Origin: an uncultured bacterium
Lineage (GTDB): Bacteria > Verrucomicrobiota > Verrucomicrobiia > Opitutales > Intestinicryptomonadaceae
DNA: 11,661 nucleotides
NCBI GenBank assembly: GCA_905214995.1
Contig: CAJMOT010000066.1
Location: 1-11,661 of the forward strand
Reading direction: 5' to 3'
Shown piece by piece: positions 1-6,442 of the stretch. Made by a program: the position numbers and the translations under genes. The notes below the pieces were generated by a model that was not told the origin of the DNA, searched no databases, and saw nothing but the letters and a program-made list of their open reading frames with translations. Position 1 is the first letter of the stretch; every line of letters begins with the position of its first letter.

Positions 1-62
1 GGGCGCGCGCGGAGCGGGGCGGGGGGGATTGCGCGGATATTTTTTCCTTCGGGGGCCGTCAT
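1..62 (-). CDS. oppC: Probable OppC-type permease, N-terminus only (partial)
   Basis: An ATG at 62-60 overlaps the oppB stop in an ATGA junction and opens a frame that stays open to the window edge (20 codons, beginning MTAPEGKNIRAIPPAPLRAR). The minus strand carries a GGGAG (75-71) 8 nt before this ATG, one of the few plausible Shine-Dalgarno sites in the window. The visible residues are a polar, Pro/Arg-rich N-terminus with no membrane segment yet, which fits the cytoplasmic start of OppC-like permeases but is not diagnostic. The identification rests on position: the cluster already has D, F, A and B, and the second permease is the missing part. It could be another gene. Confidence 0.6.
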   Translation of the reverse strand, partial: MTAPEGKNIRAIPPAPLRAR

Positions 63-979
63 TTGCCGAACTCCCGCGCTATTCTCGGGTTGACGACGGC
101 GAGCGCAATGTCCGAGAGCAGGTTGAAAATTATTATGAACGCCGCGTACAGCATTACGCAGCCCATTATCATGGTGTAGTCGTTGTCGAGCGCGCTGGAT
201 ATGAAAAACCGCCCGAGGCCCGGAATCTGGAAAATCGTCTCCACCACGAAGGAGCCGGTCATCAGCCCGGCGGCGGCGGGGCCGAGATACGCTATCGCGG
301 GTGAGAGGGCGTTGCGCAGGACGTGCTTGAAAAGTATGCGCGCCTCTCCCGCACCCTTGGCGCGCGCGGCGCGCACGTAGGGCATCTTCATCTGCGCGCG
401 CACGGAGTTGCCCGTGAGCCGCGCAATCCACGCCGCGTAAAACAGCGCGAGGGTCGCCGACGGCAGTACGGCGTCGGAGGGGGAATCCCAGCCCATGGAG
501 TTGAACGCGCCCAGCTTCGTGGAGAACGCGAGTATGAGCAGCGGCCCAAGCACGAATGCGGGCAGGCATATCCCCAACAGCCCCGCGCCCGAGGCGAACG
601 CGGCGATTTTCCCGCGCGCGGCCGCCGCGAGCCCGATGGCTATTCCGGCGGCGATTGCCAGCGTCAGCGCGTACGAGCCGAGCTCCAGAGACACCGCCGC
701 CTTTTCGCGCAGTATTTCCGAGACTTTCCAGCCCTCGTACTTGTAGCTCGGCCCGAGTTCCCCGCGCGCGAGGTTTCCGAGAAATTTGAAGTACTGCGCG
801 GCGAGGGGCTCGTCGAGTCCGTAGTATGCGTTGAGCGCCTCTATCGTCTCCTGCGACACGGGGCGCTCGCGGTCGAACGGCCCCCCAGGGACGAAGCGCA
901 CCATGAAAAACACCGCCGTGACTATCGCAAGAAACACGGGGACGGCCTCGCAGAGCCTCTTTAAAACGTATTTCGTCAT
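59..979 (-). CDS. oppB: Oligopeptide ABC transporter permease, OppB/DppB family
   Basis: This 306-aa inner-membrane permease would form half of the translocation channel of a peptide importer. Hydrophobic segments lie near residues 9-29, 100-121, 130-153, 167-188, 224-249 and 270-296, the six-helix plan of the family. The cytoplasmic coupling (EAA) loop is at about 201-225, with YVRAARAKGAGEARILFKHV, where the Gly of the AKGAGE core is the conserved contact with the ATPase. The N-terminus (RLCEAVPVFLAIVTAVFFMV) and the ending IALAVVNPRI are typical of OppB. Length is normal for the family (about 300-340). The start overlaps the oppA stop by 4 nt (ATGA), and the stop overlaps the next start in the same way, so it should be translationally coupled on both sides. 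Substrate (peptide, nickel or other) cannot be read from the permease; the OppA-like partner favours peptides. Confidence 0.93.
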   Translation of the reverse strand: MTKYVLKRLCEAVPVFLAIVTAVFFMVRFVPGGPFDRERPVSQETIEALNAYYGLDEPLAAQYFKFLGNLARGELGPSYKYEGWKVSEILREKAAVSLELGSYALTLAIAAGIAIGLAAAARGKIAAFASGAGLLGICLPAFVLGPLLILAFSTKLGAFNSMGWDSPSDAVLPSATLALFYAAWIARLTGNSVRAQMKMPYVRAARAKGAGEARILFKHVLRNALSPAIAYLGPAAAGLMTGSFVVETIFQIPGLGRFFISSALDNDYTMIMGCVMLYAAFIIIFNLLSDIALAVVNPRIAREFGK

Positions 980-2604
980 TTTTCCGGAGGGGCGAATTTG
1001 ACGCCGAGAAAGTTGTGGAAGTCGAGGGCGTTTGCCTCCCAGCCGAGCACGCGGGGGGAAATCAGGTAGACGCGCGAATAGAAGTATATCGGCATCATCG
1101 CGGCCTCGCCGAGCAGGCGCGCCTCCGCCTCGGCGAGCTTGGCGTTGCGCGCGTTTTTGTCGGGCGTTTCAGCCGCCTCTTCGAGGAGTTTGTCGTATTC
1201 GGCGTCGGAGAATCTGCCGTGGTTGAGGCCGCTCGACGACGCGAAAATGCCGAGGAAGCTCTCGGGCGCTGCGAAGTCGGCAACCCAGCTCGAGCGCGCG
1301 ACGGCGAAGTCGCCGCTCCTGCGGGCCGCCAGATACGCCGGCCATGACAGGTTGTAGAGCTCGGCGTCGACGCCGAGGTTTTCGCGCCACATGTTGGCGA
1401 CGGCCTCGGCGATGGGCTTGTGCTGTTCGGAGGTGTTGTAGGTTATGGAAATTTTCCCAAGCCCCCTGCCGCCCGGGTATCCGGCCTCGGAGAGCAGCCT
1501 GCGCGCCCGGGCGACGTCCTCGCGTATTTTCGACTTTTCCGGCAGCGAGTACCCGCCGCACCCCGGCGGGACGAAGGAGAGGGCGGGCGCCTGTCCGCCT
1601 TTGAGTATCCCGTCTATTATCGCGCGGCGGTCTATCGCCATGGCGAGCGCCTTTCTCACGAGCGGGTTGTCGAGCGGCGGGCGCGCGGAGTTGGCGAGGT
1701 AGTAGTAGACGCCGAGCCACGGGTGGGAGCGCAGGCATTGGGGAAAATTCTTCCGCGCGTACTCTATCCGCGCGGGCGAGACGGACTCGGTGATGTGCAG
1801 CCTTCCCGTGCGGAACGCGCGGTCTTCCGTGTTGATGTTCGATATGGGGAAGAAGTCCGCGCCGTTGAGAAACAGCCTTTCGGGAGCGCGGTAGTACGGG
1901 TTGCGCCGCAGGCTGACCCTGTCGTTTATGCTCCACGCGGCGAGCCTGAACGGGCCGTTGGAGACCATGTTGCCGGGGCGCGTCCACTCGGATTTGCGCG
2001 CGCTCTGCGCCCCGAACTTCTCGAGCGTTTTTCGGTGGAGGGGGAAAAACGCGCTGTGGCAGAGCATTGATAGGAAGTGCGGCGCCGGCCTTTCGAGCTC
2101 CACGACGAGCGTTCCTGCGCCCTCCGCGCGCGCCCCGAGCTTGGAAGCGTCCTTTTCTTCTCCGGAGCGGATTTTTTCGGCGTTTTTTATCGGGGCGAAT
2201 AGCGAGGCGTACTCGCAGCCGATTTGCGGGAGCAGCGCGCGCCTCCACGCGAAGACGAAGTCGCCGGCCTCCACGCGGGAGCCGTCCGACCACTTCGCCC
2301 TTTCGTCGATATGGAACACGTATTTTTTCCCGCCGTCGAGAATTTCCCACGACCTCGCGGCGGCGGGCTCGGGCTCGAGCGTCTTTGGATTCGCGCTCAC
2401 GAGCCCCTCAAAGAGCCCCGAGAGTATTTTAAACTCCCCGAAGCCCGTTGCGAGCGCGGGGTCGAGCGTCGCGGGGTCGGCGGCGTTGCCTATCAGCAGT
2501 ATGCCTCTTTCGGCGGCGATGTCGGCGGGAGTTCTCGACGGCCCGCACGCGCAGAGCGCGAGGGCCGCCGCCGCGCAAAAAATATGTCTCGGGCGCGGGG
2601 GCAT
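976..2604 (-). CDS. oppA: Peptide-binding lipoprotein, OppA/SBP_bac_5 family
   Basis: This 542-aa extracytoplasmic solute-binding protein would capture peptides and deliver them to the permease. A short signal peptide ends in a lipobox (LCAC, lipidated Cys20), so the mature protein should be membrane-anchored. The SBP family-5 fold follows: ADPATLDPALATGFGEFKIL near 42-61, then FEGLVS, then KWSDGSRVEAGDFVFAWRRA, and near the C-terminal half SSWVADFAAPESFLGIF, resembling the WVADY.DP.TFL stretch of OppA rather than the nickel or dipeptide proteins. Length matches OppA (about 540). The start is 1 nt after the oppF stop (TGAAATG) and the stop overlaps oppB by 4 nt. There is no good Shine-Dalgarno site before the ATG, so expression probably relies on coupling. 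It is odd that the binding protein is fifth in the operon, since it is usually first and made in excess. Ligand specificity is unknown. Confidence 0.93.
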   Translation of the reverse strand: MPPRPRHIFCAAAALALCACGPSRTPADIAAERGILLIGNAADPATLDPALATGFGEFKILSGLFEGLVSANPKTLEPEPAAARSWEILDGGKKYVFHIDERAKWSDGSRVEAGDFVFAWRRALLPQIGCEYASLFAPIKNAEKIRSGEEKDASKLGARAEGAGTLVVELERPAPHFLSMLCHSAFFPLHRKTLEKFGAQSARKSEWTRPGNMVSNGPFRLAAWSINDRVSLRRNPYYRAPERLFLNGADFFPISNINTEDRAFRTGRLHITESVSPARIEYARKNFPQCLRSHPWLGVYYYLANSARPPLDNPLVRKALAMAIDRRAIIDGILKGGQAPALSFVPPGCGGYSLPEKSKIREDVARARRLLSEAGYPGGRGLGKISITYNTSEQHKPIAEAVANMWRENLGVDAELYNLSWPAYLAARRSGDFAVARSSWVADFAAPESFLGIFASSSGLNHGRFSDAEYDKLLEEAAETPDKNARNAKLAEAEARLLGEAAMMPIYFYSRVYLISPRVLGWEANALDFHNFLGVKFAPPEK

Positions 2605-2605
2605 T

Positions 2606-3409
2606 TCAGAATTTGGGGACGGAGGCTATCAGCTCTTTCGTGTACGGGTGCCTGGGGCGCAGGCACACGTCCTCGGCGTCCCCCGTCTCGACTATTTTGC
2701 CGCGCGTCATCACCATGATTCTGTCGCACAGGTATTCGACCACGGCGATGTCGTGGGCGATGAATAGCATTGCGATGCCGAGCTTTGCGCGCAGGCCTTC
2801 GAGCAGGTTGACTATCTGCGCCTGCACCGAGACGTCGAGGGCGCTGACGGGCTCGTCGCATATTACGAATTCGGGCTCGACGGCAAGCGCCCGCGCTATC
2901 CCTATCCTCTGCCGCTGCCCGCCCGAAAATTCATGGGGGTATCTGGCCATGCAGTCGGGCGGCAGCCCGACCGTTTCGAGGAGCTGCGCGACGCGTTCCC
3001 TCCTCTCCGCGCGCCCCATTTTTTTAAAGTGTATTCCGAGCGGCTCCGAGATTATCTGCAAAACGCTCATGCGGGGGTTGAGCGAATTGAACGGGTCTTG
3101 GAAAATCATCTGGATCTTCTTTCGGTAGGGCATGAAGTCCGCGTCGGAAAGTCCGGATATTTTTTCGCCCCCGTAGAATATTTCGCCCTCCGAGAGGGGG
3201 GCGAGCCTTATTATAGCGCGCCCCGTTGTCGTCTTGCCGGAGCCGCTCTCTCCGACGAGCCCGACGATTTCCCCCCTGTTTATCTCAAAGCTCACGCCGT
3301 CTACGGCGTTGAAAGTCTTTTTCGCGCGCGAGAAAATTCCCCCGCCTATCCCGTAGGATACGCGCAGTCCGGACGCCTTCAAAAGCGGGGTTTTATCCGA
3401 GTTTTTCAT
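2606..3409 (-). CDS. oppF: Oligopeptide ABC transporter ATP-binding protein, OppF type
   Basis: This 267-aa cytoplasmic ABC ATPase would pair with OppD to power peptide uptake. Motifs in order: Walker A GESGSGKT (53-60), Q-loop FQDPF (Gln104), signature FSGGQRQRIGIARAL (SGGQ at 162-165), Walker B FVICDEP (Asp185, Glu186), and H-loop IAHD (His219). All catalytic residues are present. The phrase DPFNSLNPRMSV and the RHPYTKELIASVP ending are hallmarks of the Opp/Dpp ATPase group. The protein stops right after that ending, so most of the C-terminal oligopeptide-transporter extension found in OppF of about 320-330 aa is absent. The start lies inside the end of oppD (17-nt overlap, different frame). 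I choose this ATG because it gives a natural N-terminus (MKNSDKTPLLKASGLRVSYG). Assignment as OppF rather than DppF rests on the OppA-like partner. Confidence 0.92.
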   Translation of the reverse strand: MKNSDKTPLLKASGLRVSYGIGGGIFSRAKKTFNAVDGVSFEINRGEIVGLVGESGSGKTTTGRAIIRLAPLSEGEIFYGGEKISGLSDADFMPYRKKIQMIFQDPFNSLNPRMSVLQIISEPLGIHFKKMGRAERRERVAQLLETVGLPPDCMARYPHEFSGGQRQRIGIARALAVEPEFVICDEPVSALDVSVQAQIVNLLEGLRAKLGIAMLFIAHDIAVVEYLCDRIMVMTRGKIVETGDAEDVCLRPRHPYTKELIASVPKF

Positions 3410-4226
3410 AGTCTATCGGCATGAGCTTCCTCTCCCCTTTGCGCCCTATCCGCGGAATGCAGTTGATAAGGGCCCTTGTGTATGGGTGCTTCGGGTCGCG
3501 CAGCACCCGCGCGGATTCGCCCGTCTCGACGATCTCGCCCCTGAACATCACCATCACGCGCTCGCAGAGCTCCGATATTATCCCGAAATTGTGCGTGATG
3601 AGCAGCAGCGCCATATTGCGCCTTTTGCGCACGCGCGCGAGCAGGTCTATCACCTGCTTTTGGATCGTCACGTCGAGAGCGGTGGTGGGCTCGTCCGCGA
3701 CGAGCAGCTTCGGGCGGCAGGCGAGCGCCATGGCTATCATCGCGCGCTGGAGCATTCCGCCGGACATCTCGTAGGGGTACGAGCGCGCGCGCAGCGCGGC
3801 GTCGCGTATCCCGACTTCCGCGAGGGAGTCCGCCGCCGCCTTTTCGGCGTCCGTCCCGCGCGGCGAGTGGAGCTTTACCGCTTCCGCGATCTGCGAGCCC
3901 ACGGTAAATAGGGGGTTGAAGGAGGTGGAGGGCTCCTGGAAAATGTACGCGATTTCCCCCCCGCGGAATTTCCGCAGGGTTTTTTCGTCCATTGCCGCCA
4001 CGTCGAGGCCGGAGCATTTTATTGAGCCGGAGACCGAGCACAGCGGGGGAGGGGGCAGGAGGCGCATGAGGCTCATGGCGGTCACGCTCTTGCCGGATCC
4101 GCTCTCGCCGACTATCGCCACGCTCTCGCCCTCGCGGATTTCAAAGCTTATCCCCTTTACGGCCTCGGTGCGCCCGCGCCGCGAGTCGAAGCGTATTTTC
4201 AGGTTTTCGACTTCGAGCAGGCTCAT
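3393..4226 (-). CDS. oppD: Oligopeptide ABC transporter ATP-binding protein, OppD type
   Basis: This 277-aa cytoplasmic ATPase is the partner of OppF. Walker A GESGSGKS is at 40-47, Q-loop FQEPS at Gln97, signature MSGGMLQRAMIAMALA near 164-179 (SGGM is the usual OppD/DppD variant), Walker B LLVADEP (Asp188, Glu189), and H-loop LITHN (His212). The C-terminal HPYTRALINCIP motif (from about 247) marks the peptide-transporter subfamily. It is shorter than the usual 320-335 aa and lacks the Cys-rich stretch reported in some DppD-type proteins. The frame is open upstream as far as 4535, but that extension only shadows the anti-sigma gene. The ATG at 4226 is chosen because it starts the canonical MSLLEVENLKIRF and follows a strong Shine-Dalgarno site. 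It overlaps the upstream gene by 4 nt (ATGA) and oppF by 17 nt. Confidence 0.93.
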   Translation of the reverse strand: MSLLEVENLKIRFDSRRGRTEAVKGISFEIREGESVAIVGESGSGKSVTAMSLMRLLPPPPLCSVSGSIKCSGLDVAAMDEKTLRKFRGGEIAYIFQEPSTSFNPLFTVGSQIAEAVKLHSPRGTDAEKAAADSLAEVGIRDAALRARSYPYEMSGGMLQRAMIAMALACRPKLLVADEPTTALDVTIQKQVIDLLARVRKRRNMALLLITHNFGIISELCERVMVMFRGEIVETGESARVLRDPKHPYTRALINCIPRIGRKGERKLMPIDYEKLG

Positions 4227-4648
4227 TTTCCACCTCCGCCCCCCGCGAGTTTGCGGCGCATGGAAAGCACGTTCTTGCCGCCCTCGCGCCTGTACGAAAC
4301 TTCGTCCATGTATTTTTTTACGAGGAAAACCCCCAATCCGCCCACGGAACGCGAATCGGCGTCGGCGGAGAGGTCGGGCGAAGGCGCCTGCGTAAGCGGG
4401 TTGAACGCGCGGGCCGAGTCCGAGACTTCCGCGAAAATTTCGCCCCCGCGCGCCGAGAGGGAGATTTCGATTTTCTGTTTCGGGTCGAGCCCGCAGCCGT
4501 AGGACGCGCAGTTGGCGAACGCCTCCTCCAGGCACAGGTTCAGCGCGAACGCGGCCGCCGAATCCGCGCCGATTTCCGCGCAGAAGGCGTCGGCGTCAAG
4601 CGCGATTTGTTCGAGGGATTCGAGCGTTGCGGGATAGGCTTTGCGCAT
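4223..4648 (-). CDS. RsbW-like anti-sigma factor / serine-protein kinase (HATPase_c_2)
   Basis: This 141-aa cytoplasmic GHKL-fold protein is of the anti-sigma regulatory factor type. Known members bind a sigma factor or other target and phosphorylate a STAS antagonist, and a PP2C phosphatase reverses that. The N-box is at LCLEEAFANCASYG (Glu42, Asn46), the G1 box at EVSDSARAFNPL (Asp77), and the G2 box at SVGGLGVFLVKKYMDEVSY (101-119). Length fits the family (about 130-160). Odd points: the G1 Gly of the usual DxG is Ala79, and the protein ends in five glycines and a Lys whose codons carry the oppD Shine-Dalgarno site. It starts 1 nt after the phosphatase stop (TGACATG) with no Shine-Dalgarno of its own, so the two should be made together. 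Its target cannot be identified; no sigma factor or STAS gene is in the window. Confidence 0.85.
   Translation of the reverse strand: MRKAYPATLESLEQIALDADAFCAEIGADSAAAFALNLCLEEAFANCASYGCGLDPKQKIEISLSARGGEIFAEVSDSARAFNPLTQAPSPDLSADADSRSVGGLGVFLVKKYMDEVSYRREGGKNVLSMRRKLAGGGGGK
4231..4237 (-). promoter_or_regulatory. Shine-Dalgarno site of oppD inside the anti-sigma gene
   Basis: The minus strand reads GGAGGTG, with 6 nt (TGGAAA) between the GGAGG core and the oppD ATG. It decides the oppD start. The same bases encode the Gly run at the C-terminus of the upstream anti-sigma protein, so the coding sequence doubles as a ribosome binding site. It is the strongest such site in the window; most other genes here lack one. 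Confidence 0.75.
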
Positions 4649-4649
4649 G

Positions 4650-5849
4650 TCACTTGAAAATTATTTCGCAGAGCGAGAAGTCGTCCTCAAAAGATTCCCG
4701 CCCCTGGGCGTCTTTGGAGAAGCGCATCATGCTCTCCACTTTCGAGAGCCCCGGCAGCGGCGGCGCGGGCAGCTCGGCGGCGAACTCGTCGAGCGACATC
4801 GTATGGCCGTCGGGCTTTTCGACTTCGTACACGCCGTCGCTGAAAACGTAGAGCTTTGAGCCCGGCGCGATTTGCACGGACGCCTTCTTGAAGGACATCG
4901 GGCTCATACCCCCTATTATAAAGCCGTTTGTGGTGAGGCGCCGGGAGGTTCCGTCGGCGGACACGAGAATCGCGGGCGGGTGCCCGCCGGAGGCGTAGGA
5001 GAGCTCGCGCGAAGATTTGTCGTAGACGCCGTACCATAGGGTGAAGAACATTCCGTTTTGCGAGTCCATGTCGAATGCGCTGTTGAGCGCGCACAGCACC
5101 TGGTCGGGCTCGCCGAAATCGACCCCCGACAGAGTCCGGGATCTCAGCGCGTTCATTGCCGACACCGACAGCAGGGCGGCGCCCACGCCATGCCCGCACA
5201 CGTCGAGCAGGTAGACGGCGAAGCGGTTTTCGTCGAGCCACCCGTACCCGAAACAGTCTCCGCCCAGCTCCGTAGAGCTCTTGAAAACCCAGTCCGACGA
5301 CAGGGCGGGACCGTCGATTTTTTCCGGCAGGAGGCTCGTGACGTAGTTTCCCGCCTCGTCGAGCTCCTTTTTGAGGGCGTTTTGGCTCTGTTGGAGGCGC
5401 GCCATGGCGTCGTTGAGCTCGCGGAGCGTCGTGTACGCCCTCGAATGGTAGCGCACGCGCGCGAGAACCTCGAGCTTGTCGGGGAATTTCACCATATAGT
5501 CGTTCGCCCCGTTCTCGAATGCGCGGTATTTTACGTCGGGATCCTCCTTGGAGGATAGCACGACGAGCGGAATGTCGCGCGTTTCGGGGCAGGCGCGGAA
5601 AAATTTGACGAGGGTAAGCCCGTCGACCTCGGGCATTACGAGGTCTTGGAGTATGACGGTGGGGCGGCATTTTTTTGCGGCGTCTATGGCGCCGGCGGGA
5701 TCGGGGCAGTAAAAGAGCGATATGTCGGGCTGGCCGGCGAACATCCGCTTGACCGCTTCGGCGATGATTTTCTGGTCGTCGACGAGCAGCGCGCGCACTT
5801 TTTCCCCGCGGGCCGCCGAATATTCCGATGCCTGCAAATTGTTCGTCAT
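4650..5849 (-). CDS. Response regulator fused to PP2C/SpoIIE-type serine phosphatase (RsbU-like)
   Basis: This 399-aa cytoplasmic protein joins a two-component receiver to a phosphatase. The receiver (about 17-138) has the acidic pair Asp24-Asp25, the likely phosphoacceptor Asp69 in ILQDLVMPEVDG, Ser99/100, and Lys121. The stretch NDYMVKFPDKLEVLARVRYH closely resembles the end of WspR/PleD-type receivers. A probable coiled coil at about 138-165 leads to the phosphatase (about 180-399). Metal-site motifs are all present: ELGGDCFGY (Asp198), LLDVCGHGVGAAL (Asp216), VFSDGVYEVE (Asp338) and EDDFSL (Asp389/390). By family analogy, phosphorylation of the receiver would turn on dephosphorylation of a STAS antagonist opposed by the neighbouring kinase. 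The frame is open upstream to 6206, but the ATG at 5849 starts right before the receiver; the extension lies under the gap and the cyclophilin gene. No sensor kinase is nearby. Confidence 0.9.
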   Translation of the reverse strand: MTNNLQASEYSAARGEKVRALLVDDQKIIAEAVKRMFAGQPDISLFYCPDPAGAIDAAKKCRPTVILQDLVMPEVDGLTLVKFFRACPETRDIPLVVLSSKEDPDVKYRAFENGANDYMVKFPDKLEVLARVRYHSRAYTTLRELNDAMARLQQSQNALKKELDEAGNYVTSLLPEKIDGPALSSDWVFKSSTELGGDCFGYGWLDENRFAVYLLDVCGHGVGAALLSVSAMNALRSRTLSGVDFGEPDQVLCALNSAFDMDSQNGMFFTLWYGVYDKSSRELSYASGGHPPAILVSADGTSRRLTTNGFIIGGMSPMSFKKASVQIAPGSKLYVFSDGVYEVEKPDGHTMSLDEFAAELPAPPLPGLSKVESMMRFSKDAQGRESFEDDFSLCEIIFK

Positions 5850-5857
5850 CTTCAACG

Positions 5858-5887
5858 AATATAATTTTGCGCGGCGGGGCTGTGCAA
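5858..5887 (-). promoter_or_regulatory. Possible promoter of the phosphatase/anti-sigma/opp operon
   Basis: On the minus strand a TATATT (5863-5858) resembles a -10 box, with a weak -35-like TTGCAC (5887-5882) 18 nt upstream. If used, transcription would start at about 5851, almost on the ATG at 5849, giving a nearly leaderless mRNA; that would suit the absence of a Shine-Dalgarno site before this gene. The 12-bp arm at 5869-5880 falls between the two boxes. The -35 match is poor, so this is tentative. Read-through from the upstream cyclophilin gene is the alternative. Confidence 0.25.
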
Positions 5888-5919
5888 CAAATTTTTGGGG
5901 CAAAATCGCCCCGCCGCGC
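5869..5919. repeat. Perfect 12-bp inverted repeat in the gap before the phosphatase gene
   Basis: The arms GCGCGGCGGGGC (5869-5880) and GCCCCGCCGCGC (5908-5919) are exact reverse complements separated by 27 nt. A smaller competing hairpin lies within, GGGGC-6 nt-GCCCC (5897-5912). Neither strand has a T-tract after the outer stem, so it is not a standard intrinsic terminator. In the mRNA it would be a strong stem ending 19 nt before the phosphatase ATG. It may act as an RNA structure, a binding site for a dimeric regulator, or a 3'-end barrier for the cyclophilin transcript. Confidence 0.6.
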
Positions 5920-5923
5920 GAAA

Positions 5924-5949
5924 CGGCCCGAACGCTTGCGCCCGGGCCG
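5924..5949 (-). terminator. Candidate terminator hairpin after the ilvB-cyclophilin pair
   Basis: Thirteen nt past the cyclophilin stop, the minus strand reads CGGCCCG, a 12-nt middle, then CGGGCCG. Seven perfect G+C pairs can be extended by two G-T and two further pairs to leave a CAAG loop. Only three T residues follow before the sequence becomes G+C-rich again, so termination by this hairpin alone would be weak. Together with the next inverted repeat it could mark the boundary between two transcription units. Confidence 0.4.
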
Positions 5950-5962
5950 CAGAATTTTCCGC

Positions 5963-6442
5963 CTATTCGACCGTGACCGAATTTATCCTTTGGTCCTCCA
6001 CGGGTTTGTCCATGCGCCCCGTGGGGGAATTTTCGATTTTTTCCACGGCGTCCATGCCCTCTGCGACTTCGCCGAAAATCGTGTGGCGCATGTGCAGCCA
6101 CGGGGTCGGAACCGTCGTTATGAAGAACTGGCTGCCGTTGGTCCCGGGGCCGGCGTTTGCCATTGCGAGAATCCCGGGGCGGTCGAAGGCGACATTCGGG
6201 TCGCATTCGTCCTCAAAGGGCCGTCCCCATGCGGACTGCCCGCCGCAGCCGGTGCCCGTAGGGTCGCCGCCCTGTATCATGAAGCCCTTTATCACGCGGT
6301 GGAATGTCACGCCGTCGTAATACCCCTTTTCGGCGAGCTTCACAAAGTTCTCGCAGGCTTTGGGGGCTATTTTCGGGAAAAGCCTTATTTTGATGTCCCC
6401 GCGGTTGGTGTGCAGGATTACCGTTTCTTTTGTTTCGGGCAT
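5963..6442 (-). CDS. Cytoplasmic cyclophilin-type peptidyl-prolyl cis-trans isomerase
   Basis: This 159-aa cyclophilin would catalyse cis-trans isomerisation of Xaa-Pro bonds. It is a single domain and has no signal peptide, so it should be cytoplasmic. The active-site motifs are present: FHRVIKGFMIQGGDPTGTGC (Arg49, Phe54, Gln57), NGSQFFITT (Gln105, Phe107), and PWLHMRHTIFGEV (Trp115, His120), corresponding to the catalytic Arg and substrate-pocket residues of human CypA. Length is usual for bacterial PpiB. The frame is open upstream to 6679 inside ilvB, but the ATG at 6442 gives MPETKETVILHTNRGDIKIR, the normal first beta strand. This start overlaps the end of ilvB by 25 nt and has no Shine-Dalgarno site, so it is probably coupled to ilvB translation. 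Confidence 0.93.
   Translation of the reverse strand: MPETKETVILHTNRGDIKIRLFPKIAPKACENFVKLAEKGYYDGVTFHRVIKGFMIQGGDPTGTGCGGQSAWGRPFEDECDPNVAFDRPGILAMANAGPGTNGSQFFITTVPTPWLHMRHTIFGEVAEGMDAVEKIENSPTGRMDKPVEDQRINSVTVE

Noticed and set aside
1169..2350. A 393-codon minus-strand frame inside oppA.
   Set aside because: The product is Arg/Ala/Pro-rich, with no family resemblance, and it is a shifted frame of the well-supported oppA.
1..5849. Horizontal transfer of the opp cluster because of its high G+C content.
   Set aside because: ATA use and scarce Shine-Dalgarno sites are the same on both sides, and there is no integrase, tRNA or flanking repeat. Composition by eye is not enough to claim transfer.
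5869..5919. Intrinsic terminator reading of the 12-bp inverted repeat.
   Set aside because: Neither strand has a T-tract after the stem and the 27-nt loop is long, so it is listed as a repeat of unknown role.
5850..6206. N-terminal extension of the phosphatase gene up to 6206.
   Set aside because: It crosses the intergenic hairpins and the cyclophilin gene and encodes Arg/Gly/His-rich sequence, whereas the receiver domain begins just after the ATG at 5849.
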